NCBI RefSeq assembly: GCF_015712165.1 | Contig: NZ_JADPZX010000005.1 | Coordinates: 1 to 27,922, forward strand | Origin: Streptomyces spinoverrucosus | GTDB taxonomy: Bacteria; Actinomycetota; Actinomycetes; Streptomycetales; Streptomycetaceae | Direction of reading: 5' to 3' | DNA: 27,922 bases | Part shown: one piece after another, positions 13,406 through 20,978 of the stretch | Layout of the letters: every line of letters starts with the position of its first letter | Position numbering within the stretch: position 1 is the first letter of the stretch | The notes under the pieces: generated by a model | The model's database searches: none | Told to the model about the DNA's origin: nothing | Seen by the model: the letters and a program-made list of their open reading frames with translations, nothing else | Translations under genes and position numbers: made by a program

Positions 13406-15213
13406 CGGTTCGTCCCGTCGACGAGGACGTCGTTCATGCCGCCGTCCTGTCGCCACCGCCTGAGCAGTTCGTGGAAGGCGATCGGGCCGTCGCCGTAGGA
13501 CTCGTTGCGTTCGCGGGGGCTGCCCTCGTTGTTGTAGTAGCCGGGGGTGCACTCGGCGTGGAACTTGTACAGGTCGGCCGCCTTCTGGCGGATCGTCGCC
13601 ACCCAGGCCGCCTCGGCGGCGGCGGACGGCTCGACGTACAGGCTGCGGCGGCTGCGGGCCTGGGCGACGACCTCGGCGACGTGCGTGGCCTGTTCGTCGA
13701 GGATGTGGACGTAGTTGACCGAGCCGGCATTCTGCAGCGGGCCCAGCTGGAAGAAGTTGGGGAAGCCGTTGCTGTAGAAGCCGTGCAGGGTGCGCGGGCC
13801 GTTCCGCCAGGCCTCCAGCAGGGGGATGCCGCCCCGGCCGTACACCGGAAGCCGTCCGGACATCACGCCCGAGACGCCGACCTCGAAGCCGGTGGCGAAG
13901 ATGATGCAGTCGACCTCGTAGGCGTCCGTGCCGACCACGACGGCGTTCTCGGTGATCCGCTCGACGCCGTGGGTGTCGGCGGTGTCGACGAGGGTGACGT
14001 TGGGCCGGTTGAAGGTCTGGAGGTAGGTGTCGCTGAAGGTGGGCCGCTTGCACATGTAGCGGTACCAGGGCTTGAGCTGCTCGGCCGTCACCGGGTCCTC
14101 GACGATCGCCGACACCCGGGCGCGGATCTCGTTCATCTTCTGGAAGTCCGCGATCTCGTACGCCTGTTCCCGCTGGGCGGGCGGGATGTGCGCGTAGGCG
14201 TCACTGGGGATGAGCTTCTGCTGCAGCCGTGCGGTGCTGGTCCAGCCGTCGTCGACCAGGTCCTCCTCGGCCCGGCCGCCGGTGACGAGGGTGAGGAAGT
14301 TGTCCATGCGGCGCCGCTGCCAGCCCGCCTCCAGCGACTTGGCCCACTCCGGATCGGTGGGCCGCTGGCCGCGTACGTCGACGGAGGACGGCGTGCGCTG
14401 GAAGACGTACACGTGCCGGGCGTCGGCGCCCAGGTGCGGTACGACCTGGATGGCGGTCGCACCGGTGCCGATGACAGCCACCCGTTTGTCGGCGAGCCCG
14501 GTCAGGCCGCCGTCGGCGTCGCCGCCGGTGTAGGCGTAGTCCCAGCGGCTGGTGTGGAAGGTGTGGCCCAGATAGGTCTCGATGCCGGGGATGCCGGGCA
14601 GTTTGGGCTGGCTGAGCGTGCCGCTGGCGATCACGACGTAGCGGGCCCGCATGCGGTCGCCCCGGTCGGTGGCGACGACCCACTCGGACTCGGCCTCCTC
14701 CCAGCGCAGTTCGGTCGCCCGGGTCTGGAAGCAGACGTCGTCGTAGAGACCGAAGTGCCGGGCGATGGCCTTCGCGTGCTGCCGGATCTCCTCCCCCGGC
14801 GCGTACTTCCACTGGGGGACGTAGCCGACCTCCTCCAGCAGCGGCATGTAGATGTACGACTCGATGTCGCAGTGGATGCCCGGGTAGCGGTTCCAGTACC
14901 AGGTGCCGCCGAAGTCGCCGCCCTTCTCGATCACCCGGATCGAGCGCACGCCGGCCTGGCGCAGCCGCGCCCCGGCGAGCAGGCCGCCGAAACCACCGCC
15001 GACGATCAGCACCTCGACGCGGTCGTGCAGGGTCTCGCGGGTGAAGTCCGGGGCGACGTAGGGGTCTTCCTCGAAGTAGCCGAACTCTCCCGTGGTGCGG
15101 CGGTACTGCTTGCTGCCGTCGGGGCGGATCCGGCGGTCGCGTTCGAGGCGGTACTTCTCGCGCAGGGCCCGCAGGTCGAAGCCGAGCTCAGGCGCGGGGT
15201 GGGGGGCGGACAT
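13402..15213 (-). CDS. Baeyer-Villiger-type flavin monooxygenase (class B)
   Basis: The 603-residue FAD/NADPH enzyme should insert oxygen next to a ketone carbonyl to give an ester or lactone. The FAD Rossmann motif is VGGGFGG at about 71-77, followed by the BVMO-specific GGTWYWNRYPGIHCD (102-116). The BVMO fingerprint is YLGHTFHTSRWD (214-225; the usual first F is Y). The NADPH motif VIGTGATAIQ is at about 248-257, and DCIIFATGFEVG is the ATG motif. The length and the long N-terminal extension place it with cyclohexanone/phenylacetone-monooxygenase-like or larger steroid BVMOs; the substrate is unknown. The ATG at 15213 is preceded by GAGAGAGGACACGG. It is co-transcribed with the double-propeller gene and lies downstream of a response-regulator gene. 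Confidence 0.93.
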   Translation of the reverse strand: MSAPHPAPELGFDLRALREKYRLERDRRIRPDGSKQYRRTTGEFGYFEEDPYVAPDFTRETLHDRVEVLIVGGGFGGLLAGARLRQAGVRSIRVIEKGGDFGGTWYWNRYPGIHCDIESYIYMPLLEEVGYVPQWKYAPGEEIRQHAKAIARHFGLYDDVCFQTRATELRWEEAESEWVVATDRGDRMRARYVVIASGTLSQPKLPGIPGIETYLGHTFHTSRWDYAYTGGDADGGLTGLADKRVAVIGTGATAIQVVPHLGADARHVYVFQRTPSSVDVRGQRPTDPEWAKSLEAGWQRRRMDNFLTLVTGGRAEEDLVDDGWTSTARLQQKLIPSDAYAHIPPAQREQAYEIADFQKMNEIRARVSAIVEDPVTAEQLKPWYRYMCKRPTFSDTYLQTFNRPNVTLVDTADTHGVERITENAVVVGTDAYEVDCIIFATGFEVGVSGVMSGRLPVYGRGGIPLLEAWRNGPRTLHGFYSNGFPNFFQLGPLQNAGSVNYVHILDEQATHVAEVVAQARSRRSLYVEPSAAAEAAWVATIRQKAADLYKFHAECTPGYYNNEGSPRERNESYGDGPIAFHELLRRWRQDGGMNDVLVDGTNR

Positions 15214-15264
15214 CCGTGTCCTCTCTCCGGGCGTGGGGGCCAGGCGAACAGTCAACCGAACCGA

Positions 15265-15294
15265 ACTGACAACTCCCGGACAGTTTCCGGACAG
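15265..15294 (-). promoter_or_regulatory. Direct repeats with 11-bp spacing upstream of the monooxygenase
   Basis: Read towards the gene, CTGTCCGG (15287-15294), CTGTCCGG (15276-15283) and the looser TTGTCAGT (15265-15272) follow each other every 11 bp. One-turn direct repeats are the usual sites for OmpR/PhoB-type winged-helix dimers and for SARP proteins. The gene next upstream encodes an OmpR-type regulator, which makes it the obvious candidate to bind here. Confidence 0.5.
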
Positions 15295-15335
15295 GCGATC
15301 AACATGACCGAGGTCACACCGCCGGGCTCCCCCAC

Positions 15336-16106
15336 TCAGCCCAGCGTCGAGCGGCCCAGCCAGTAGCCGAAGCCCCGGCGGGTGTGGATCAGCGCGGGCT
15401 CCCCGTCGTTCACCTTGCGGCGCAGCCGGGACACCAGCCGCTCGATCGCCCCGTCGGTGGGGCGCTCGTCCCAGACGTGCCGGCCGATCTGCTCCTTCGA
15501 CAGCACTCGTTCGGGGTTGAGGAGGAGGCAGCGCAGCAGGCGGTACTCGGCCGGGGTGAGGGCGATGGCCCGCCGCCCGCGCAGTGCCCGGCAACTGCTC
15601 TCGTCCAGCACGAGGTCGTCGTAGCGCAGAGTGCCGGGCTCGCCACCCGGTAAGGGGGCGTCGTAGCGCGGCGCACTTCCGACCAACTGCCGTGCCCGGG
15701 CCAGCACTTCGGCCTCCCGCCGGGGCACCCGCGCCGCCACCGCCACCTCCCCCGGACCCCTGTCACCTGCGGGGATGGCGCCCAGCGGGGCACCCTCGGC
15801 GAGCAGCAGTACGGCCGGACGGTCGGGGGCGAGGAGGCTGCGGGTGCGGCGGAGCTGGTCCACGTCCGGGAGCAGGACGTCCAGGATCACCAGGTCGAAC
15901 CGGCGTTCCAGCACCCGGGCCAGTGCCTCGGCGCCGGAGCGGGCGGTCGTGGTCCGGTAACCGGCGAGTCGCAGCAGCGCGGTGAGCGGCTCGGAGGTCG
16001 CCGGATCGCCGACGGCGAGCAGCACGAGCGGCGCACCGCCGTGCCCCGTGAGGACCTCCTCCCCCGTGCGGTCCCGCGCGGCGATGGCGGTCGGCGGGTT
16101 GGGCAT
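15336..16106 (-). CDS. OmpR-type response regulator with degenerate receiver domain
   Basis: The 256-residue protein has a receiver-like domain at about 26-140 and an OmpR winged helix at about 158-252 (SCRALRGRRAIALTPAEYRLLRCLL, then VSRLRRKV and HTRRGFGYWL). The receiver keeps the phospho-acceptor D76 (LVILDVLLP) and one acidic pocket residue, D34. The usual threonine after strand 4 is lost (VLLLAEG) and the usual lysine of the KPF region is absent (VAVAARVPRRE). It may therefore work without phosphorylation. No histidine kinase is adjacent. The ATG at 16106 was chosen because a -10-like box lies 7 bp before it, fitting a leaderless message; a GTG at 16115 is the alternative. Its probable target is the monooxygenase operon 120 bp downstream. 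Confidence 0.88.
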   Translation of the reverse strand: MPNPPTAIAARDRTGEEVLTGHGGAPLVLLAVGDPATSEPLTALLRLAGYRTTTARSGAEALARVLERRFDLVILDVLLPDVDQLRRTRSLLAPDRPAVLLLAEGAPLGAIPAGDRGPGEVAVAARVPRREAEVLARARQLVGSAPRYDAPLPGGEPGTLRYDDLVLDESSCRALRGRRAIALTPAEYRLLRCLLLNPERVLSKEQIGRHVWDERPTDGAIERLVSRLRRKVNDGEPALIHTRRGFGYWLGRSTLG

Positions 16107-16113
16107 GCACGCC

Positions 16114-16140
16114 ACTTTACCCGGCCGTTGCCTGAGTCAA
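16114..16140 (-). promoter_or_regulatory. Promoter of the response regulator, probably leaderless
   Basis: On the minus strand TTGACT (16135-16140) is followed after 15 bp by TAAAGT (16114-16119). TAAAGT ends 7 bp before the ATG at 16106, so transcription would begin at or near the start codon. The spacer is shorter than ideal. Confidence 0.45.
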
Positions 16141-16468
16141 GCAATACGGATCCCGGTCGCCGGGCGGGCCGGACAGCCACCGACCCGATCATGGGTGCAG
16201 GCCCAACGCGCTCGCCGCCGCTGCTACCGCTTCCGGTCGTCCCCCATCGCCCCGTCGACGCGGCCTGCGCCGTAGTCGAGCCGCTGCGCGGTCCTCACCA
16301 GCGCGGCGAGAGGGTCACTCGAAGGAGTGCGCGGCGCGACCCGGACGCCCCGGGTTTTCCGCACACGGAGACGGACCAGCCATCGTGCGACCGTGATTCC
16401 TGCCAACCGTCCTCCCCTTTCCAGCACTTCGGGGACACCAACGCCCGGCGGCGTTGTGCGCCAGGGTA

Positions 16469-16532
16469 ATTCGCCATGCCACGCCACCCCTTCCACCAGA
16501 TAGAAATATCCACCAGCGTGGGCATGGCGAAT
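16469..16532. repeat. Perfect 12-bp inverted repeat with 40-bp spacer
   Basis: ATTCGCCATGCC (16469-16480) is the exact reverse complement of GGCATGGCGAAT (16521-16532). Allowing one extra base, the match extends by four more bases inwards (ACGC/GCGT). It lies about 90 bp downstream of the M19-like gene stop. It could be a terminator, the ends of a tiny decayed element, or a regulator site. Confidence 0.55.
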
Positions 16533-16554
16533 CAGATCAGACCAAAGGAAATTC

Positions 16555-16590
16555 GCACAAGATGCGTGTTATTAGCACATAGGTGCGTGT
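16555..16590. repeat. Imperfect 15/16-bp direct repeat in an A/T-rich patch
   Basis: GCACAAGATGCGTGT (16555-16569) is repeated, with small changes, as GCACATAGGTGCGTGT (16575-16590), 20 bp apart. It lies just downstream of the M19-like gene's stop codon. Confidence 0.5.
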
Positions 16591-16618
16591 CGCCCGCTGG
16601 TCCCGACTCCCGGTCCCG

Positions 16619-18676
16619 TCAGCTGCTGTGGACGCCCACCTCGTACAGCGAGTAACCCCAGTCGGTGCCGCGGTCCAGGAACTGGACACGGACGTACCGG
16701 GCGGGTGTGGGGGTGAACCGCGCGGTGTCCAGCCCGCCGTCGCCGGCGGTCGTGGTGGAGGCGGTCCGCCAGTTCACACCGTCGGTGGACAGCTCGATGC
16801 GGTACGAGGTCCCGTACGCCCGCTCCCAGTCGAGCGTGACGCGCCCGACCAGGTTCGTGGCCCCCAGGTCGATCCGCAGCCACTGGTCGTCGCTCCAGTC
16901 GCTGGCCCAGCGGGAGTTCCGCGCGCCGTCCACGGCCCGGCCCGGCGCGTAGCTGGTGAACGGGTTCCACTCCGAGGAACTGGCCGCGGCCGAGGCCCCC
17001 GCCGCGAGGTTGACGCCGGCCTGGTGCCGCTCGGACGCCCCCCAGGTGTCGAGATAGGACTCGGCGCCCCGGAAGAGGTCGTCGACCACGTCCTGGCCCC
17101 CGACGCGGCGGATGTCCTCGATCCAGTCCGGGACGAGGCCGTAGTGGGCGGCTCCGTCGGTGTTCAGGTCCCAGGTGCGCTCGCCCGTGGTCTGCCGGTC
17201 GATCACGGAGCCGCCGTCGACGCTCTTGAAGGGGTACGTGACCTTGTTCGGGGCGTCCGCTCCGCGTGGTGCCGGCCAGCCGCCGACGCCGTTCATGTCG
17301 GTGCCGTAGCCGTAGCCGACGCCGTACTTGTCGCGCAGGGCCTGCGTGCGATCGGCCTCCGAGATGAAGCCCTCGGAGCCGTGCATGTACTGGGCGACGA
17401 AGCCGCCGAGGGAGTAGACCCGCTCGGTCCAGTCGAGGTCCATCCAGCTGTGCGAGGACAGCGCACCGGGGTAGGACTCGGCCTCGAAGATGTCGAGCAC
17501 CCGGCCGGTGGCCTTGACGCTCATGTGGTCGATCTCCAGCATCATCTTGCGTTTCATCATGCCGCGCACGGCGTACTCACCGAGTTCGGTGAGACCGCGG
17601 ACGTTGCACTGGGCGTCCGCGTTGTACGAGGGGACCTCCACACCGGCCGGGAGTTCCTGCTCGGCCGCGGGCGCCGCCGCTTGGCCGATGGGGTTGTCGT
17701 GCTGGGGTCCCGTGCACTTCTCCGTCTTCCAGAAGGTGCCGGTCGACAGGAACTGCCCGACGTTGATCGCCGTACCGAGCGTGCCCGAGTCGAAGCGGAC
17801 CCCGCACAGCGCGTTGTCGAACTTGTGGCACAGGAACATGCTGCGCACGCCGAGTGCGTACAGCTCGTCCAGCCCCTTGTCGATGTCCTCCTTGTCGCAC
17901 TGCGCGATGTCCAGGATCTGCTTGCAGCCGAACGGCTCGGAGGTCTCGACGCCCAGGATCACGGCCAGCTTGCCCTGCTCGATGACCTCGCGGGCCTGCG
18001 CGCTGTCGGTGACGATCCGGAACCAGCCCTTTCCGGGGCCGCCGTACATCTTGTCGACGTAGGCCTGGAGGTCGTACGTCAGCTTGGCCTGCAGCCGGAT
18101 CGACGTCATCTCGTCGCAGCTGCGGTCCTTGAAGAAGTAGACCGAGCAGATCACGCCGTTGGTGACGAGGTCGTTGACGAGGACGCGCTGGCCGCCGCGC
18201 CAGGCCCGCTCGATCCAGGCGTAGTAGTTCTGCTGGTGGGTCAGCGAGTCGTGGGCGGGCCAGTCCTTGAACGTGGGCCAGCCGACCGGGTCGTGCCTGC
18301 CGTCACCGCCGTTGGTGATGAAGTCGAAGATGGCGAGAGAGCCGTCGGGGTAGTGCTCGGGGCAGTCCTTGAGCGCGTCGGCGATGCCGGCCTCGGAGAA
18401 GGGCTTGCCGCAGATGAGCCGTCCGCCGAACGCCTCGTTGGAGAACAGGTGGTTGTGCGCGTCGACGAAACCGCGCACCTCGCCCCCGGCGGTGGTGCCG
18501 GTAAAGGGTTCGCCGGTGACGTTGATCCGCGAGTCCGGTGCGGGCCGCGCGACCGGGTTCCACCAGTCGGTTCCGGCCGCCGAACTCGGCGCCGGGCCGA
18601 GGACTGTGGCCAGCACGAGGAGAAGCAACGACACGACGGTGACGTGTCTGCGGCGGTTCGGGCGTCGTGGAGCCAT
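16619..18676 (-). CDS. Secreted M19-like metallohydrolase with C-terminal discoidin (F5/8C) domain
   Basis: The 685-residue protein has a signal peptide (residues 1-34, RRRHVTVVSLLLLVLATVLG...SSAA). Its TIM-barrel metal site resembles membrane dipeptidase: H74 and H76 (FVDAHNHL), E244 (LGVETSEP), H384 (LEIDHMS), H409 (SSHSWMD) and D460 (YGTDMNG). True M19 enzymes have His-x-Asp where this has His-x-His, so the activity may be that of an amidohydrolase rather than a dipeptidase. A discoidin or CBM32-like beta-sandwich covers about 556-683 (VNLAAGASAAASSSEW...VRVQFLDRG) and probably binds a sugar or cell-surface polymer. Several cysteines suggest disulfides. The ATG at 18676 starts the signal peptide; the ribosome site is weak. 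Confidence 0.85.
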   Translation of the reverse strand: MAPRRPNRRRHVTVVSLLLLVLATVLGPAPSSAAGTDWWNPVARPAPDSRINVTGEPFTGTTAGGEVRGFVDAHNHLFSNEAFGGRLICGKPFSEAGIADALKDCPEHYPDGSLAIFDFITNGGDGRHDPVGWPTFKDWPAHDSLTHQQNYYAWIERAWRGGQRVLVNDLVTNGVICSVYFFKDRSCDEMTSIRLQAKLTYDLQAYVDKMYGGPGKGWFRIVTDSAQAREVIEQGKLAVILGVETSEPFGCKQILDIAQCDKEDIDKGLDELYALGVRSMFLCHKFDNALCGVRFDSGTLGTAINVGQFLSTGTFWKTEKCTGPQHDNPIGQAAAPAAEQELPAGVEVPSYNADAQCNVRGLTELGEYAVRGMMKRKMMLEIDHMSVKATGRVLDIFEAESYPGALSSHSWMDLDWTERVYSLGGFVAQYMHGSEGFISEADRTQALRDKYGVGYGYGTDMNGVGGWPAPRGADAPNKVTYPFKSVDGGSVIDRQTTGERTWDLNTDGAAHYGLVPDWIEDIRRVGGQDVVDDLFRGAESYLDTWGASERHQAGVNLAAGASAAASSSEWNPFTSYAPGRAVDGARNSRWASDWSDDQWLRIDLGATNLVGRVTLDWERAYGTSYRIELSTDGVNWRTASTTTAGDGGLDTARFTPTPARYVRVQFLDRGTDWGYSLYEVGVHSS

Positions 18677-18850
18677 GGTCGTTACCCACGTCCCTCGGTC
18701 GGCGGGATGGCACGGTCGACGAGCCCGGCCCTTGTGGGACCGCTACTGACGGGTTGTCATGACCGGCGCGAGATATGCGACGAGGATGGCCAGCGGCGCA
18801 TGGGACGTCAAGAGCCGTGCGCACTGGAGCCGTTGAGCAGTCGTGGTGCA

Positions 18851-18894
18851 CCTGTGGCCCGGTCGCCGGACGTCTGCGGCGACCGGGCCACAGG
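18851..18894 (-). terminator. Strong 18-bp perfect stem-loop terminator
   Basis: CCTGTGGCCCGGTCGCCG (18851-18868) pairs without a mismatch with 18877-18894 around an 8-base loop. It begins 6 bp past the stop of the DUF4360 gene and separates it from the M19-like gene. No T-tract follows. Confidence 0.85.
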
Positions 18895-18900
18895 CCGATG

Positions 18901-19551
18901 TCAGGTGTCGGGGCACTCCTTCCACGCCAGGTGGTAGATGGTGCTGATGTCCCCGTCGGTGGAGTCCATCGTCATGAAGCTGGTCTTGGCCGGGTCCGAG
19001 CTGCCCGCGCTGACCCGCAGCTCGGTGTTGATGTTGAAGTTGCGCTGGACACCGCACGGCGCCCAGACCAGCTGGGCCCAGTCGGTGGTGTCGGTGGCCT
19101 GCCAGTTGTCGTTGTAGGGGCCGCGGAAGGCGTGGTTCCTGAACTCGGTGTTCGGAGAGCCCTGGAAGTAGTACGAGGCCCGCTGGACGCTGCTGGCGCC
19201 CGACTGGAGCGCGGCGAAGCCGCGGTAGTCGGCGCTGGCGATGGCGTACGTGAAGCCCTGCGGCACATGCACGATCAGGTTGAGCTGGCAGTTCTTGCGG
19301 AACGCCGTCGGGTCGGAGTCGCCGCCGACCTGGGCGAGGTAGTCGCTGTAGGTCACCGTGAAGGCGGTGTTGTCCGGTGAGACGGCGACAGCGGCGGTGC
19401 CCTGCGGGCAGCCGGAGCCGTTCACCGTGGCGACCTTGATGACGATGCGGTCCGGGGGCGGGTCGACGATCCCGGTCGACGGGTCCTGTGCGGGTACGGC
19501 GGTGGCGAGCAGCGCGCCTATCGCGCTGCTCAGGAGCAGGCCGGCAGCCAT
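18901..19551 (-). CDS. Secreted DUF4360-domain protein
   Basis: The 216-residue product has a signal peptide (MAAGLLLSSAIGALLATAVPAQ) and then the DUF4360 pattern: VATVNGSGCPQGTAAVAVSPDNTAF, followed by TVTYSDYLAQVG, FRKNCQLNLIVHVPQGFTYAIASADYRGFAAL and a late WAPCGVQRNFNINTELRV. Four cysteines are spaced for two disulfides. The family is known as small secreted proteins in actinobacteria and fungi without assigned function. The ATG at 19551 has GGGAGAACC upstream. The gene stands alone between a strong terminator and a repeat-rich promoter region. Confidence 0.88.
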   Translation of the reverse strand: MAAGLLLSSAIGALLATAVPAQDPSTGIVDPPPDRIVIKVATVNGSGCPQGTAAVAVSPDNTAFTVTYSDYLAQVGGDSDPTAFRKNCQLNLIVHVPQGFTYAIASADYRGFAALQSGASSVQRASYYFQGSPNTEFRNHAFRGPYNDNWQATDTTDWAQLVWAPCGVQRNFNINTELRVSAGSSDPAKTSFMTMDSTDGDISTIYHLAWKECPDT

Positions 19552-19616
19552 GGTTCTCCCATCTGTGCGCTTCTGGTTTCGGGGGGTGGCAACCACGATG
19601 GTTCAGCGATGGTTTG

Positions 19617-19630
19617 GTCATGAACATGAC
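19617..19630. promoter_or_regulatory. Palindrome upstream of the DUF4360 gene
   Basis: GTCATGAACATGAC has perfect 6-bp arms around a two-base centre, 66 bp upstream of the start. Next to it a CGATGGTT direct repeat recurs with 11-bp spacing (19596-19603 and 19607-19614). These look like regulator sites in or near the leader. Confidence 0.4.
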
Positions 19631-19686
19631 AAGAAAGCCACTGTGCATGCCCATGCGGAGCCGATCGCGCCCCCGACCTGGGGGAA

Positions 19687-19705
19687 ACTGTGAACACACT
19701 GTGAA
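19687..19705 (-). promoter_or_regulatory. PHO-box-like 11-bp direct repeat
   Basis: Read on the minus strand, CTTCACAGTGT and GTTCACAGTTT are consecutive 11-mers sharing TTCACAGT. Streptomyces PhoP sites are 11-bp direct repeats beginning GTTCA, so this is a plausible phosphate-response site about 140 bp upstream of the DUF4360 gene. It lies inside an inverted repeat CCCGACCT/AGGTCGGG. Confidence 0.35.
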
Positions 19706-19789
19706 GGTCGGGAGCGCTCGCATCGTAGGGGGTGGGGGATCGGGCGGCCAGGGCTGTATCCGGCCATCCCTGCCCCCCTGCTTCCCCCT

Positions 19790-20716
19790 CTACGGGCGGG
19801 CGGTCGGCAGCGCCGAAGTACCGGTAACGGACATGACGATGGAGTAGAGAGTGGTGTCGGCGGCGATGAACATGCGGTTCCGTTTGGCGCCGCCGAAGCG
19901 GATGTTGGCGACGGTGTCGGGGACCAGGAGGCGGCCGAGAAGGGTGCCGTCGGGGTCGTAGCAGTGCACGCCGCCGTCCATGGCCGCTGCCCAGAGCCGG
20001 CCCTGGTCGTCGAAGCGGATGTTGTCGAAATTGCCGATCGCGCACTCGGTGAAGACGCTGCCGTCGCCGAGGGTGCCGTCGTCGTGGACGTCGAAGACGC
20101 GGATGTGGTTGGCCCGGCTGTCCGAGACGTACAGCTGCCGTTCGTCGAGGGAGAAGACGAGGCCGTTGGGGCCACTGAAACCGTCGGCGACCAGCCGCAC
20201 CTCGCCGGTGCCGGGGTCCACACGGTAGACGTTGCGGGCACCGATCTCGCTCTCGGCGCGGTGCCCCTCGTAGTCGGTGCTGATCCCGAAGTCGGGGTCG
20301 GAGAACCAGATCGAGCCGTCGGACTTCACGGCGGCGTCGTTCGGGCTGTTGAGCCTCTTGCCCTGGAAGCGGTCGGCGATCACGGTGACCGATCCGTCGT
20401 GCTCGGTGCGGGTGACGCGGCGGTTGCCCTGCTCACAGGTGATGAGGCGACCCTCGTTGTCCAGGGTGTTGCCGTTGGGGTGACCGGCGGGTGAGCGGAA
20501 GACGCCGACCGTGCCGGTGGTCTCGTCCCAGCGGAGCAGGCGGTCGTTGGGGATGTCGCTCCACACCAGGTACCGCCCGGCCGGCACGTAGACCGGGCCC
20601 TCGGCCCAGCGGCAGCCGTCGAAGAGGCTCTCCAGCTTCGAGTCGCCCGCGTGGCATCGGCCCGTGCGGAACCGGTCATCGAGGATGTCGTACAACTGCG
20701 GTCGCTCGCCGGGCAT
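19790..20716 (-). CDS. SMP-30/gluconolactonase-family protein
   Basis: The 308-residue, six-bladed propeller enzyme probably hydrolyses a sugar lactone. The metal ligands expected from SMP-30 structures are present: E39 (RWAEGPVY), N184 (SGPNGLVFS) and D199 (LYVSDSR). The substrate-site asparagines are N123/N126 (LNSPND). It begins PQLYDILDDRFRTGRC, the usual N-terminus of the group. The ATG at 20716 has GAGGACGGCGAC in front. A longer frame through an aspartate-rich run encoded by a GTCATC repeat is open but does not look like family sequence. No signal peptide is present. No sugar dehydrogenase gene lies nearby, so the pathway is not clear. Confidence 0.92.
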   Translation of the reverse strand: MPGERPQLYDILDDRFRTGRCHAGDSKLESLFDGCRWAEGPVYVPAGRYLVWSDIPNDRLLRWDETTGTVGVFRSPAGHPNGNTLDNEGRLITCEQGNRRVTRTEHDGSVTVIADRFQGKRLNSPNDAAVKSDGSIWFSDPDFGISTDYEGHRAESEIGARNVYRVDPGTGEVRLVADGFSGPNGLVFSLDERQLYVSDSRANHIRVFDVHDDGTLGDGSVFTECAIGNFDNIRFDDQGRLWAAAMDGGVHCYDPDGTLLGRLLVPDTVANIRFGGAKRNRMFIAADTTLYSIVMSVTGTSALPTARP

Positions 20717-20873
20717 GTCGCCGTCCTCGTTCTCGTCATCGTCATCGTCAGCGATCCGGATGTTGATCTGGCCGATCCTCACTATGCAGAACGGCTGGCG
20801 GGGCGTCATCCGCCGGACGGCTGTCGAAGTCGACGTCCGGAGCGAGCACTGACGTCGACCGCTCGGCTGTCCG

Positions 20874-20978
20874 TACCCGGCCGACGGGCATCCGGTGCGC
20901 CTCACCCTGGACTGGGAGGAGAACGCCATCGACGGCGAGGCCGCGTACGCCATCAGTGCGTACCGGCCGCTCGCGGAG
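20874..20978 (+). pseudogene. Possible gene remnant, about 35 codons
   Basis: On the plus strand a frame after the TGA at 20850 reads DGHPVRLTLDWEENAIDGEA and continues AYAISAYRPLAE, with G/C in nearly every third position. It then runs into the antisense of the lipoprotein gene. A GTG at 20895 is the only start. It may be a leftover of a deleted gene. No family was recognised, and the rest of 20717-20978 shows nothing else. Confidence 0.25.

Larger units (their letters stand above)
16107..16618. other. Non-coding stretch of 512 bp
   Basis: No convincing gene was found. Open frames on both strands lack family resemblance, good ribosome sites and consistent codon bias. The part from about 16480 to 16590 is clearly A/T-richer than its surroundings. 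It contains the inverted repeat and direct repeat listed separately. It is the 3' flank of the M19-like gene and the promoter region of the response regulator. Confidence 0.6.

Noticed and set aside
16041..16525. Small open frames on both strands in the interval upstream of the response regulator
   Set aside because: They have no recognisable family, no good ribosome sites and inconsistent codon bias, and they overlap one another.
16583..18937. Plus-strand open frame of 784 codons opposite the M19-like gene
   Set aside because: It is antisense to a protein with signal peptide, metal ligands and discoidin domain. It shows no domain of its own.
20717..20790. N-terminal aspartate-rich extension of the SMP-30 gene
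   Set aside because: It is encoded by a GTCATC simple repeat (about 20726-20746). Family members start at the sequence following the ATG at 20716, which has its own ribosome site.
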